A stretch of DNA of 64,000 bases from Solitalea koreensis. Its GTDB lineage: Bacteria; Bacteroidota; Bacteroidia; Sphingobacteriales; Sphingobacteriaceae. The position numbers and the translations under genes were made by a program. The notes beneath the pieces were generated by a model, which was not told the DNA's origin, made no database searches, and worked only from the letters and a program-made list of their open reading frames with translations. Within the stretch, counting starts at the first letter, position 1, and each line of letters begins with the position of its first letter. Below are positions 34,860 through 43,498 of the stretch, piece after piece. The DNA is taken from contig NZ_FXSZ01000010.1 in NCBI RefSeq assembly GCF_900182575.1, positions 5,809 to 69,808 of the forward strand, given 5' to 3'.

Positions 34860-36194
34860 TTAATGAGAAAGCACTTCTTCTGCTTCAGTGATATTAACGT
34901 CGCCCTCATCATTAATTTCAGTGAGTTTTACCTGACGCAATTCATTAACCAATACCGGATCATATTTGGCTGACACTTTTATATAATTACGTGTAAAACC
35001 ATTCATAATTCCTTCTTTACTATCGGCTTCAAACAGTACTTCCTGATTTTTATTCAGATGTTGCTCATAAAAGTACCTTCTTTTCTTTTCAGAAAGAATA
35101 TGAAGCATTTTACTTCTGTCAGCTCGTTCTGAACCGCCTACCACTCCATCAAAACTTGCGGCCGGTGTATTTTCACGTTCAGAATAGGTAAACACATGTA
35201 AATATGAAATATCCAGATCATTCAAGAAGTTATAAGTTTCCAGAAAATCCTCTTTTGTTTCACCTGGAAAACCAACAATAACATCCACACCAATACAACA
35301 ATCAGGCATTAACTCTTTGATTTTGGCAACACGTTCGGCATATAATTCGCGTTTATACCGGCGACGCATTAAGGATAATATCTTATTGGTTCCTGATTGC
35401 AAAGGAATATGAAAATGAGGCACGAAACGTTTTGACTTCGATACGAACTCAATGATCTCATTGGTCAACAAATTCGGTTCGATTGAAGAGATACGGATAC
35501 GATCAATACCTTCTACCTGATCCAAAGCTTGTACTAATTCCAGGAAGGTATTTTCGTGCTTCTTATTGCCAAATTCACCTTTGCCATAATCACCGATATT
35601 TACTCCGGTAAGTACAATTTCCTTTACGCCTGATGCTGCGATTTCGGCAGCAGAACGAACAATATTTTCAACAGTATCGCTTCTGCTTGCGCCTCGGGCT
35701 AATGGAATTGTACAAAATGAACAGGAATAATCGCAGCCATCTTGTACTTTTAAAAATGTACGAGTACGATCGCCGTAAGAATAGGAAGAAACAAAAGCAT
35801 TGGCCTGTTCAATGGGCTTATTATGAATTTCAGCCTTAGGTTTTTTAGTTAGATCAGTGATAAATTCCAGTAATCTGAATTTTTCTGCCGCACCTAACAC
35901 CATATCAACTCCGGGAATTTCGGCAATTTCTGCAGGCTTAAGCTGAGCATAACAACCAATAATGGTTATATAAGCATTCGGAGAATGTTTCAAGGCTTCT
36001 TTCACCACCTTTTTACATTTCTTATCCGCATTTTCGGTTACCGAGCAGGTATTAATTACATAGATATCCGCACCCTCCTGAAAATCGACTATTTGATATC
36101 CATTTTGAGTAAATAACCGACCTATAGTGGAAGTTTCGGAGTAATTTAATTTACAGCCTAAGGTATAAAAACTAACTTTTTGAGGAGCCTTCAT
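34860..36194 (-). CDS. mtaB: tRNA t6A37 methylthiotransferase MtaB-like
   Basis: 444 residues. N-terminal UPF0004 domain with cluster cysteines in YTLGCKLNYSE, NTCSVTENA and IGCYAQL; radical-SAM domain with CxxxCxxC in DGCDYSCSFCTIPLARG; C-terminal TRAM-like domain. The N-terminal Tyr-Thr-Leu-Gly-Cys-Lys form and lack of MiaB-specific features place it with MtaB, which converts t6A37 to ms2t6A37 in tRNAs reading ANN codons. It could instead be a paralogue; RimO is excluded by its different start. Single gene. Confidence 0.88.
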   Translation of the reverse strand: MKAPQKVSFYTLGCKLNYSETSTIGRLFTQNGYQIVDFQEGADIYVINTCSVTENADKKCKKVVKEALKHSPNAYITIIGCYAQLKPAEIAEIPGVDMVLGAAEKFRLLEFITDLTKKPKAEIHNKPIEQANAFVSSYSYGDRTRTFLKVQDGCDYSCSFCTIPLARGASRSDTVENIVRSAAEIAASGVKEIVLTGVNIGDYGKGEFGNKKHENTFLELVQALDQVEGIDRIRISSIEPNLLTNEIIEFVSKSKRFVPHFHIPLQSGTNKILSLMRRRYKRELYAERVAKIKELMPDCCIGVDVIVGFPGETKEDFLETYNFLNDLDISYLHVFTYSERENTPAASFDGVVGGSERADRSKMLHILSEKKRRYFYEQHLNKNQEVLFEADSKEGIMNGFTRNYIKVSAKYDPVLVNELRQVKLTEINDEGDVNITEAEEVLSH

Positions 36195-36325
36195 AAGGGC
36201 GCAAAGGTAAGGGTTTTTAGTTGTAAGTTAAAAAGTTAGTAGGTTGAAGGTTAACAGGATGAGCTAGTGGAAAAAAATCAAAGTAAAAAACACTTGAAAT
36301 CTTTAACCTTTATCCTTAAAACCGT

Positions 36326-36895
36326 TTATCCCTCCTCTTCTCCCCATCGATAAGAATTCCCTTCCAAACCTGCCAAGTCAACCACTCGGTTTACAACGGT
36401 TGCAGCCACATCTTCAATAGTTTGGGGTTTATTATAAAATGAAGGTGTTGCCGGACAAACGATACCGCCTGCTTCGGTTATCGTTTTCATATTATTAATA
36501 TGAATCAAATTGTATGGGGTATCACGAACAGCCAGAATAAGTTTTCTTCGTTCTTTCAACATCACATCAGCTGCGCGCGTAATTAAATCATTTGAAATTC
36601 CACAGGCTATACGCCCCATTGTGCCCATTGAACATGGCATGATTATCATGGTATTAAATTTTGCTGATCCTGAAGCAAAAGGTGCCATGAAATCGTTCTT
36701 ATTATAAAACGTAAACGGATAGTTTTCATAGTTGCTGTTTTCAAGCTCATATTGCCAAACTTGTTTTGCATTATCCGACATTACCACACCTACAGTTTCA
36801 ATTTGAGATTGTAACTGCAAAAGCTTGTCGAACAAAACCTTGGCATACACAGAACCGCTAGCGCCGGTAACTGCAACAACTATCTTATGTTTCAT
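36326..36895 (-). CDS. ubiX: flavin prenyltransferase UbiX
   Basis: 189 residues from the ATG at 36895 (MKHKIVVAVTGASGSVYAKV). A frame-open extension of 28 residues upstream lacks family similarity and overlaps a hairpin, so it is rejected. UbiX joins dimethylallyl phosphate to FMN, making the prenylated flavin cofactor of UbiD-type decarboxylases. Motifs: GASGS phosphate loop, PCSMGTMGRIACGISNDLI. No ubiD is in the window. A small hairpin-rich transcript unit lies just upstream (36943-37023). Confidence 0.93.
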   Translation of the reverse strand: MKHKIVVAVTGASGSVYAKVLFDKLLQLQSQIETVGVVMSDNAKQVWQYELENSNYENYPFTFYNKNDFMAPFASGSAKFNTMIIMPCSMGTMGRIACGISNDLITRAADVMLKERRKLILAVRDTPYNLIHINNMKTITEAGGIVCPATPSFYNKPQTIEDVAATVVNRVVDLAGLEGNSYRWGEEEG

Positions 36896-36942
36896 GTTCA
36901 ATTTTACTTGGATTAAATGAAAGTCTTGCTTAAATGTAGCAT

Positions 36943-37023
36943 AAAAAAAAGGGTCGATTAATTTCTTAACCGACCCCACATCTACCTATGAAAAACATGC
37001 CCTGGGTGGGCACTACAAATATA
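36943..37023 (-). ncRNA. candidate small RNA or ubiX leader with own promoter and terminator
   Basis: On the minus strand TATATTTG (37023-37016) exactly fits the -7 promoter consensus. Right after the expected start come a stem TGCCC/GGGCA (37012-36998), then a second 10-bp stem with one mismatch (36976-36967 with 36960-36951) and a run of eight T (36950-36943). A transcript of about 65-70 nt that ends before ubiX (36895) would result. It is either an independent small RNA or an attenuator in the ubiX leader. Confidence 0.45.
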
Positions 37024-37070
37024 AGCAAGATTTGAACGATATAAAAGTATAATTTAAAAAAAATAAGATA

Positions 37071-37598
37071 ATGTCAAAACATCAATTAAACACGGTTTGT
37101 GTGGCTATTATCCTCCTTTTAACTTCTTTTTCGAGAGAAAGACAAAATAAAACCGCATCAATAAATTGGCTAACTATAGAACAAGCTGAGATTTTGAATC
37201 AAAAGATTCCTAAAAAACTAGTGATTGATATTTATACAGATTGGTGCGGTTGGTGCAAAGTGATGGATAAAGAAACGTATAGGGATCCTAAAATTATTGA
37301 AATTATCAACCGTGATTTTTATGCCGTTAAGCTAAATGCTGAAAATCAAAATTCGATCAGGTTTTTAGGCAAAACCTACGAGTTTAAACCTGAATATCGC
37401 TGTAATGATTTAGCGGTACAATTGCTTCAGGGAGAACTGTCGTTTCCTAACACTGTATTTATGGATGAGCAACTTAAACTAATAACGGCTGTTCCCGGAT
37501 ACATTAAAGCACCTGAATTTGTACATATCCTTAATTACTTTAGCTCAAATTCGTACAAAACAACCAAATGGGATGTTTATAGAGCAAAACAAAATTAA
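37071..37598 (+). CDS. exported thioredoxin-fold protein (CGWC)
   Basis: 175 residues. The N-terminal hydrophobic stretch (VCVAIILLLTSFS) is a signal peptide or anchor. The thioredoxin fold has the redox motif CGWC in IYTDWCGWCKVMDKETY, followed by a cis-Pro region SFPNTVFMDE. CGWC with the MDKETY continuation resembles the DUF255/DsbD-gamma-like thioredoxins. Likely a periplasmic thiol reductase or protein folding helper. Divergent from ubiX. Confidence 0.8.
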   Translation: MSKHQLNTVCVAIILLLTSFSRERQNKTASINWLTIEQAEILNQKIPKKLVIDIYTDWCGWCKVMDKETYRDPKIIEIINRDFYAVKLNAENQNSIRFLGKTYEFKPEYRCNDLAVQLLQGELSFPNTVFMDEQLKLITAVPGYIKAPEFVHILNYFSSNSYKTTKWDVYRAKQN

Positions 37599-37679
37599 TG
37601 CAAGCAAAAAATAGCCCGACTGATATTCAGCCTATTGCACAAAGAACCTTGTCAGCTACATAAAAAAAGCGGTTAGGCT

Positions 37680-37711
37680 TTTGTATTATTTAAGTATATT
37701 TTGTTTCTTTG
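37680..37711 (+). promoter_or_regulatory. promoter of tRNA-Arg
   Basis: TTTG (37680-37683), 20 bp, then TTTCTTTG (37704-37711; one mismatch to TAnnTTTG), 19 bp before the tRNA 5' end. Confidence 0.6.
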
Positions 37712-37730
37712 CGCTCTCAATACCATTGAG

Positions 37731-37804
37731 GGTTCCATAGCTCAGTTGGATAGAGCAACGGTTTTCTAAACCGTCGGTCGCAGGTTCGAATCCTGCTGGG
37801 ACTA
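37731..37804 (+). tRNA. tRNA-Arg (anticodon UCU)
   Basis: 74-nt cloverleaf: acceptor GGTTCCA with TGGGACT (a G-U closing pair), D stem GCTC/GAGC, anticodon stem ACGGT/ACCGT with loop TTTCTAA (UCU), T arm GCAGG-TTCGAAT-CCTGC. CCA is not encoded. Confidence 0.95.
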
Positions 37805-37818
37805 CTAAAAAACACCTT

Positions 37819-37859
37819 AAAACCCTGTAATTCAAACAATTGCAGGGTTTTGTTTTTCC
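37819..37859 (+). terminator. terminator after tRNA-Arg
   Basis: 14-bp stem AAAACCCTGTAATT/AATTGCAGGGTTTT (one T-G pair) and GTTTTT tail, 14 bp after the tRNA. Confidence 0.85.
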
Positions 37860-38079
37860 TAGGAGACTACATGGGGGACGAATAATGAACATATCAAACT
37901 AAGATTTGTAACGGTTTGAATTCCACGCTGGTATCACCTCTATGGTTATTATGCTACCACTCCACCAAATCTGTCAGTTGCAATATTTTTAATCATTAAG
38001 AAACTTTTCTAACTAAAATAATTGCATTTTCGCAAAAAGCTCTTCAAATCATCTATGAGGGACTTTTGACCTAAACATT

Positions 38080-39645
38080 ATGAAAAAACTGTTTCAACTT
38101 TTTAGCCTTTGGCTGTTATTTCCACTGACTGCTGTTGCACAAGACAGCGTAACCATTTCAGGAAAAATCAGAAATTTTGAAAAGTATAAAGAAGATAATA
38201 TCATCCAGATTTATGTAAAAGATATTGTTTTAGATAACGTGATTTTATACGGTTCAAAAATTAATCCGGATGGAACTTTTAAAATATCGTTTCCAAAAGA
38301 CTCTCCTCAACACATCTTTTTTAGATGTATTCTTGACTATCCTATTTCTTTATTAGTGAATCCGGGCGATAAAGTATTTGTATCCATGGATGCGAAGAAT
38401 GCAGAAAACAGTCTTGAGTTTAGTGGAGATGGGGCCCAAACAAATAAAGTGCTTACTCCTTTTTATAGGAAGTTCACTGAATACGTGGGAGTCAATATGA
38501 CAGTTTTTCAAAGTTGTCGAAAAGACAGTTCTGCCGCCGTGTTTAAAAAATACAGGTATAATATGTTGGCGGAACAAACTTCTTTTTACAATCAGTTTGT
38601 GAAAGAATATAAAACTACACCTCAATTTAAGCAATGGGCTAAGTATTTTTTAGAATATCAATGTGCCGCTGATTTAATGAGCTACAGGTGGGAGCATGAG
38701 CCGGAAATTGATCCCCGATCTGATTACTTTGATTTTTTTGAACGGTTTAAACTGAATAACCCTGAGGCTGCAATTAGCACTTCTTATGGTGAATACTTGC
38801 ATGATTACGGAAATCATATCATGATAAAAGTAATTCTGGAAGGCAGGAACAATGCTCCGGCTCCAGATTTCCACGTTTTAATTGATCGGGTGCTGGACTT
38901 GGCCAAAAACCTTAGCGATGAAGAGAAAGCGACATTGTTAAAGTTTAGAAAAAATGACAGTATAAATCTTGCTTCCAAAGATACGTTGATAGTAAAAAAC
39001 GTATTCGAAAAAAACAAAGGGCTGCTTACGATCTCTCCCCCATTTGATGCCTTAACAAAAACATCGGGTTATTTAAGGGACGTATTAATGGCTAATTATT
39101 TGTACCACAATATAAAAAACAAGCAAAGTGATAAGATTGCTTATCAGATGGAACTATTTCAAAAATTGGTTAAAGATGAAAAAATCAAACATAAAATTTT
39201 AGCCGAATATAAAGCGGGGTTAGAAAACCTCAACCATCCCTCTTTTGCGGAGGGCATCTTGAAAAACCTGATTGAAAAATATAAAGGCAAGGTAATTTAT
39301 ATTGATTTCTGGGCAACCTGGTGCGGTCCCTGTCGTGAAGAAATGCCAAATTCTAATAAATTACATCATGAATTGAAAGACAAAGATGTGGTGTTTCTTT
39401 ACCTGGGAAACCAGTCGGAAGAAAAAAAATGGAAATCCCTAATTGCTGAACTTAATATTCAAGGCGAGCATTACCTGTTAAACAATAATGAATACAATGA
39501 GCTAGCTGCCAAATTCAAAATCACGGGTATTCCGCATTATTTATTAATCGATAAACAGGGTAGGATTAGAGATGAGGATGCCAAGTTTCCTGGTATGCCT
39601 GAGTTAAAAACAGATATACTGGCTTTGCTAAACGAGAATATATAA
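38080..39645 (+). CDS. TlpA/ResA-like thiol-disulfide protein with long N-terminal domain
   Basis: 521 residues with a signal peptide (first ~20, ending VAQ). Residues 25-120 look like the DUF4369-type beta domain often fused to Bacteroidota thioredoxins; 120-370 are helical and poorly known. Residues about 385-521 are a TlpA-type thioredoxin with WATWCGPCREEMPN (redox CGPC) and KITGIPHYLLIDKQG (cis-Pro). Expected in the periplasm or on the outer membrane, reducing disulfides of partner proteins. Single gene. Confidence 0.85.
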   Translation: MKKLFQLFSLWLLFPLTAVAQDSVTISGKIRNFEKYKEDNIIQIYVKDIVLDNVILYGSKINPDGTFKISFPKDSPQHIFFRCILDYPISLLVNPGDKVFVSMDAKNAENSLEFSGDGAQTNKVLTPFYRKFTEYVGVNMTVFQSCRKDSSAAVFKKYRYNMLAEQTSFYNQFVKEYKTTPQFKQWAKYFLEYQCAADLMSYRWEHEPEIDPRSDYFDFFERFKLNNPEAAISTSYGEYLHDYGNHIMIKVILEGRNNAPAPDFHVLIDRVLDLAKNLSDEEKATLLKFRKNDSINLASKDTLIVKNVFEKNKGLLTISPPFDALTKTSGYLRDVLMANYLYHNIKNKQSDKIAYQMELFQKLVKDEKIKHKILAEYKAGLENLNHPSFAEGILKNLIEKYKGKVIYIDFWATWCGPCREEMPNSNKLHHELKDKDVVFLYLGNQSEEKKWKSLIAELNIQGEHYLLNNNEYNELAAKFKITGIPHYLLIDKQGRIRDEDAKFPGMPELKTDILALLNENI

Positions 39646-39675
39646 TCAATACATTTTTTTTGATCTCCTAAAAAA

Positions 39676-39711
39676 AAGAACCCGATACTCCTTTCAAAGT
39701 ATTGGGTTCTT
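39676..39711. terminator. bidirectional terminator
   Basis: 14-bp stem AAGAACCCGATACT/AGTATTGGGTTCTT (one wobble), seven A before it (T run on the minus strand), TTCAG after it. Serves the TlpA-like gene and the minus-strand Rep pair. Confidence 0.75.
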
Positions 39712-39732
39712 CAGAAATAGGATTATCAAATT

Positions 39733-39948
39733 CTATTTAAGAATCGCTGATACTTCATCACAGCTTTTACAGTAAAGCAAATAATCTAGGTCAATCAGCA
39801 TAGGAAATTCTTTCCATCTTGCTTTATGAGGCTCTGGTAATTCGTTAAGTTGATAAGTTGTTCTTTGGCCTTGGCAGCTTGAACAAGTGTTCATATGAGC
39901 TTTCAGAAGATTCTGCATTGCTTTCATTTTTTTATTATTGATAGACAT
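39733..39948 (-). CDS. small protein with two CxxC pairs (zinc-ribbon-like)
   Basis: 71 residues. CSSCQG (near residue 22) and CKSCDE (near residue 60) form a spaced CxxC pair as in small zinc ribbons. No family recognised. It starts 7 bp after the Rep-like gene, so the two are one unit; in small replicons such ribbons can be replication or copy-control helpers, but this is a guess. Confidence 0.6.
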   Translation of the reverse strand: MSINNKKMKAMQNLLKAHMNTCSSCQGQRTTYQLNELPEPHKARWKEFPMLIDLDYLLYCKSCDEVSAILK

Positions 39949-39955
39949 AATTGAA

Positions 39956-40792
39956 TTAGTTTAAATTTTGTATTACAGTTTTATTTTTTCTACCTAATCG
40001 GTCGTAAAACCGAATAGTGGTTTTATCCAATGGGATGATGTGGAGATTACAATACTCTAGTGCTATCTCTTTGATCTCATCTTTTTTGACTTTATAGATG
40101 TTTTCCCAAAAGCTGTAATCTGAATAGAAGTCCGTATAGAGGGCTGAAATCTTTTTAGAGCAATTCCAGACTTGGCAATCAAATCCCTCAGAATTTTTAG
40201 TTATGTATTTCGTCAGATAAGTCCCGACTTGTTTAGGGTTCTTAGTTGATATGGATTTAACATCAAAAGCAGACGAGGGCTTGTAGTTTTCATCTCTGGG
40301 CGTAACCCCATGTTTGGCTTGAAGCTCTAGCCAATATTTCCATGTTTTTTCAATATTCCAATGCTTTTTGGTTATTAAGTGGAAATGAATGTTTCCTTCG
40401 AACACAGTATTCTTGTTTTGACGTTCAGCAACCCAGAGATATTGAAAGTCTTTACTACGTTTCTTCATGTTATCAAGAAACCTGCGAAGAATTGTAACCC
40501 CTGTTCTGTCATCCACTTTATTTACAAAAGTTAGGGTGACAAAGGTTAGCCGTTTGTAGAGTTGAGCCAATGCAAACAGTTTCTTTCGAATCTTGCTTTT
40601 AGTTCGAGAAGACATAACTCTAGGTTCTGCTTCTTTTTTCTCAATGGGCTCTTTTATGATCTCCTTTTTAGGCTCTTTTTTCTCTTGCTTCTTGCGATCT
40701 AAGGTCGAACCTGTAAAGGGCTGAATGAATAGAGATTTTCGCTTATGCCTACCTAGTACAGCACTGCAACCAAACGTATTTTTGACTAGCAT
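39956..40792 (-). CDS. HUH-type rolling-circle replication initiator-like protein
   Basis: 278 residues. The middle shows the ordered motifs of HUH nucleases: FVTLTF (motif I, near residue 92), GNIHFHLIT (motif II, His-x-His) and GTYLTKYITK with Tyr residues (motif III). The N-terminal ~75 residues are Lys/Glu-rich. It resembles replication-associated proteins (ORF2/G2P-type) of filamentous and other ssDNA phages and small plasmids. No coat, assembly or integrase genes are adjacent, so it is either a minimal element or a remnant. Both ends of the element are unclear; a short inverted repeat GTATTA...TAATAC (about 40811-40842) lies just upstream. Confidence 0.7.
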   Translation of the reverse strand: MLVKNTFGCSAVLGRHKRKSLFIQPFTGSTLDRKKQEKKEPKKEIIKEPIEKKEAEPRVMSSRTKSKIRKKLFALAQLYKRLTFVTLTFVNKVDDRTGVTILRRFLDNMKKRSKDFQYLWVAERQNKNTVFEGNIHFHLITKKHWNIEKTWKYWLELQAKHGVTPRDENYKPSSAFDVKSISTKNPKQVGTYLTKYITKNSEGFDCQVWNCSKKISALYTDFYSDYSFWENIYKVKKDEIKEIALEYCNLHIIPLDKTTIRFYDRLGRKNKTVIQNLN

Positions 40793-40876
40793 GGAGTCTG
40801 AATCGTTGCAGTATTATTAAAACCATTAAAGGTTAATACTAAAGGTTGAGATTTAAAGGTTAGAGCGTAAATTCCG

Positions 40877-41390
40877 ATGCCTAGCAAAACGGAAAGGAAT
40901 GGCGGAATAAACGCACCCTTTTCGTACCCGGCTGCTTGTGTCCAAAATGACTGGCAAAAGAAATCAAGCGGAACACTGCTTTTAGGCGGCCAAACGTATT
41001 TTGGTAAATTAAAAGGAGACAGTACTATTATTCCTGCATTTAACTCCGGATCAGCCGGAATTGAAAACAATCGACTTATGCGTTTCTATGAGTTTGGGCC
41101 GAGTATAGGGTATACGTATACACTCGTCCTGAAACAGCATTTTTATGTAACCGGTTCCCTTTCCTTGGGTCTTGACTACGTAAAAATCAGCCTTGAAAAT
41201 GATATTTAAAAAAAACAGTAGAGGGGGGCACTCCTAATTTATTTTCTCGTGTTTCTGCAGGATATAATGGGCTTTAAATGCCTTTTGGTTAAAATGATAA
41301 ACTTCGTTTGAAAGATAAGGAAGACATACGTAAATTATACCTAAAACCATGCCGTACTCTCTATTTTTATCGTTACAAATTACTGATTAT
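40877..41390 (+). pseudogene. DUF4421-like gene remnant
   Basis: The open frame to 41209 has QKKSSGTLLLGGQTYFGKLKG and YEFGPSIGYTYTLVLKQHFY, which fit outer-membrane beta-barrel proteins of the DUF4421 type. Homology-like text continues past the stop in a second frame (NLFSRVSAGYNGL near 41240, NDKLRLKDKEDIRKLYLK near 41290), with stops inside. The N-terminal part is absent; the left side abuts the HUH-type replication gene. A clear relic. Confidence 0.65.
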
Positions 41391-41593
41391 CAATTGAATT
41401 TCTCAACAATCAGAAGGACTTATGGGAATTAAAGTAACCTATTTTTTTAACTGCCTTGAAACTCCGATTCGAGATCAATACTCTTTACAATTGCAGAAAT
41501 TGTGATACCTGTGAGCTGGACAGATGAAATCCTTAACACATTCTATTGAAAAAGATGTTACTTAAGTAAAATTTCAATTACAAACCTGCTAAC

Positions 41594-43438
41594 ATGGCCT
41601 ATCAACCTATTGAAAATTATGGAATTGTGGGTGACCTAAATACTGTTGCGTTGATCAACTTAAACGGGTCTGTAGATTTTATGTGCTTTCCTAATTTTGA
41701 CTCTCCCTCCATATTTGCGGCTTTATTGGATGAACATAAAGGTGGGCAGTTTGTAATCACACCTCAATTTGCTGAAATGAAGATGAAGCAGCTTTATTTA
41801 CCAGACACCAATGTGCTGCTCACTCGTTTTTTATCAACAGATGGTGTAGGTGAGATTACTGATTTTATGCCGGTAGAAGAATTGTGCGATGGAAAACAAT
41901 TAGTAAGAAGAGTAACAACCATTCGAGGAGAAGTACAATACCAAATGCGCTGCATGCCTAGGTTTAATTATGGTTTAGATAAACATACTACAGAACAGGT
42001 CTCTCCCAACGAAATCATTTTTAAAAGTATTGGCATTATTTCAATGGCAATCAGGCTTAGAAGTTCCATCCCAATTTTTATTGAAAACAACAACGCTATT
42101 GTTGGCTTCACCTTAAAAGCGAATGAAACAGCCGATTTCCTGCTAGAGCATATTGACAAAGAACATGATTATGAAAGGCTTTTTAAAGAATTTATAACTG
42201 AGTCACTGTTCAAAACCATTAACTATTGGAAAGGATGGGTGGCTCAATCCAATTACAACGGACGCTGGAGAGAGATTGTGAATCGATCCGCTTTGGTTTT
42301 AAAATTGCTTACCTCATTTCAATATGGTTCAATTCTGGCAGCCCCCACATTTGGTCTTCCGGAAACAGTTGGAGGAAGAAGAAATTGGGATTACCGATAT
42401 ACCTGGATAAGAGATGCTTCATTTACTATATACGCTTTTATTAGGCTCGGCTACACTAAAGAAGCAGGAGCGTTTATGCATTGGATCGATAAACTTTGTA
42501 CTGATATAAAGGAACAAAATCAATTAGGACTCATGTATTCAATTGATGGAACCTGCCCATTGGAGGAAAAGAATCTTGATCATTTCGAAGGTTATAAACA
42601 ATCCAAGCCCGTAAGAATTGGTAATGATGCGTATAGTCAACTGCAACTTGATATTTACGGAGAATTATTAGATGCTGTTTATTTGTACAATAAATATGGT
42701 GAACCAATTTCTTATGATTTTTGGAAGAATTTAGAAAAACAAGTAGACTGGTTAGCTCAAAACTGGCAACAAGCTGATGAAGGAATTTGGGAAGTCCGTG
42801 GAGGGAGAAAAGATTTTCTCTACTCCAGACTTATGTGTTGGGTAGCCTTTGATCGAGCCATTAAAATAGCCGATCAACGCTCCTTCCCGCTTAATGAAAA
42901 CTGGATTAAGTCACGCGACCAAATACATAACAATATCTTTAATGATTTCTGGAATGAAGAACAAAAAGCCTTTGTACAATATAAAGGAGCAAGCAACGTA
43001 GATGCGTCTTCATTATTAATGCCCTTAATGCGAATTATCAGTCCCAATGATCCACGTTGGTTGTCAAGCCTAAAAAAGATTGAAAAAGAGCTGATTTCCG
43101 ATTCGTTGGTTTATCGGTACAAACCTGAAACAGCAGCCAATGATGGCTTTTTAAGTCGAGAGGGAACATTTTCAATGTGCACTTTTTGGTATGTAGAGTG
43201 CCTGGCGGGCTCAGGACAGCTAGAGAAATCAAGGTTTTATTTTGAGAAGATGCTTGGTTACGCTAATCATTTAGGCTTGTATGCTGAGCAGCTCGGTTTT
43301 GAAGGCGAACATTTGGGTAATTTCCCTCAAGCCTTTACGCATTTGGGGTTGATTAGCGCCGCCATTAAGCTTGACTCCCAACTCAATGACAGCCGAAATA
43401 AAAACAAAACTGATAATGACAATAGCTTTCCAATATGA
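41594..43438 (+). CDS. glycoside hydrolase family 15 protein (trehalase/glucoamylase-like)
   Basis: 614 residues: an N-terminal beta-sandwich (1-~210; start YQPIENYGIVGDLNTVALI) and an (alpha/alpha)6 barrel with GRRNWDYRYTWIRDASFT, the general-acid region GIWEVRGG and the C-terminal base region GFEGEHLGNFPQAFTH. GH15 members of this branch hydrolyse trehalose or alpha-glucans to glucose. No signal peptide, so cytoplasmic. It precedes tkt-rpiB and faces zwf/pgl genes, which suggests released glucose feeds the pentose phosphate route. 60 bp separate it from tkt. Confidence 0.88.
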   Translation: MAYQPIENYGIVGDLNTVALINLNGSVDFMCFPNFDSPSIFAALLDEHKGGQFVITPQFAEMKMKQLYLPDTNVLLTRFLSTDGVGEITDFMPVEELCDGKQLVRRVTTIRGEVQYQMRCMPRFNYGLDKHTTEQVSPNEIIFKSIGIISMAIRLRSSIPIFIENNNAIVGFTLKANETADFLLEHIDKEHDYERLFKEFITESLFKTINYWKGWVAQSNYNGRWREIVNRSALVLKLLTSFQYGSILAAPTFGLPETVGGRRNWDYRYTWIRDASFTIYAFIRLGYTKEAGAFMHWIDKLCTDIKEQNQLGLMYSIDGTCPLEEKNLDHFEGYKQSKPVRIGNDAYSQLQLDIYGELLDAVYLYNKYGEPISYDFWKNLEKQVDWLAQNWQQADEGIWEVRGGRKDFLYSRLMCWVAFDRAIKIADQRSFPLNENWIKSRDQIHNNIFNDFWNEEQKAFVQYKGASNVDASSLLMPLMRIISPNDPRWLSSLKKIEKELISDSLVYRYKPETAANDGFLSREGTFSMCTFWYVECLAGSGQLEKSRFYFEKMLGYANHLGLYAEQLGFEGEHLGNFPQAFTHLGLISAAIKLDSQLNDSRNKNKTDNDNSFPI

Positions 43439-43498
43439 ATCCCCTTCCATATGAAAGGCGAGTGGATATTGCGTAACTATTATTAATTATACAATACT

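Noticed and set aside
36896..36979. N-terminal extension of ubiX
   Set aside because: It would translate the hairpin region; UbiX proteins start at MKHKIVVAVTGASGS.
37686..37892. 68-residue minus-strand frame across tRNA-Arg
   Set aside because: Its protein-like text (VPAGFEPATDGLENR) is the well-known false translation of a tRNA gene antisense strand.
39733..40792. Complete integrated filamentous prophage
   Set aside because: Only the Rep-like and zinc-ribbon genes exist; no coat, zonula-occludens-type assembly or integrase genes, and no direct-repeat ends were found.
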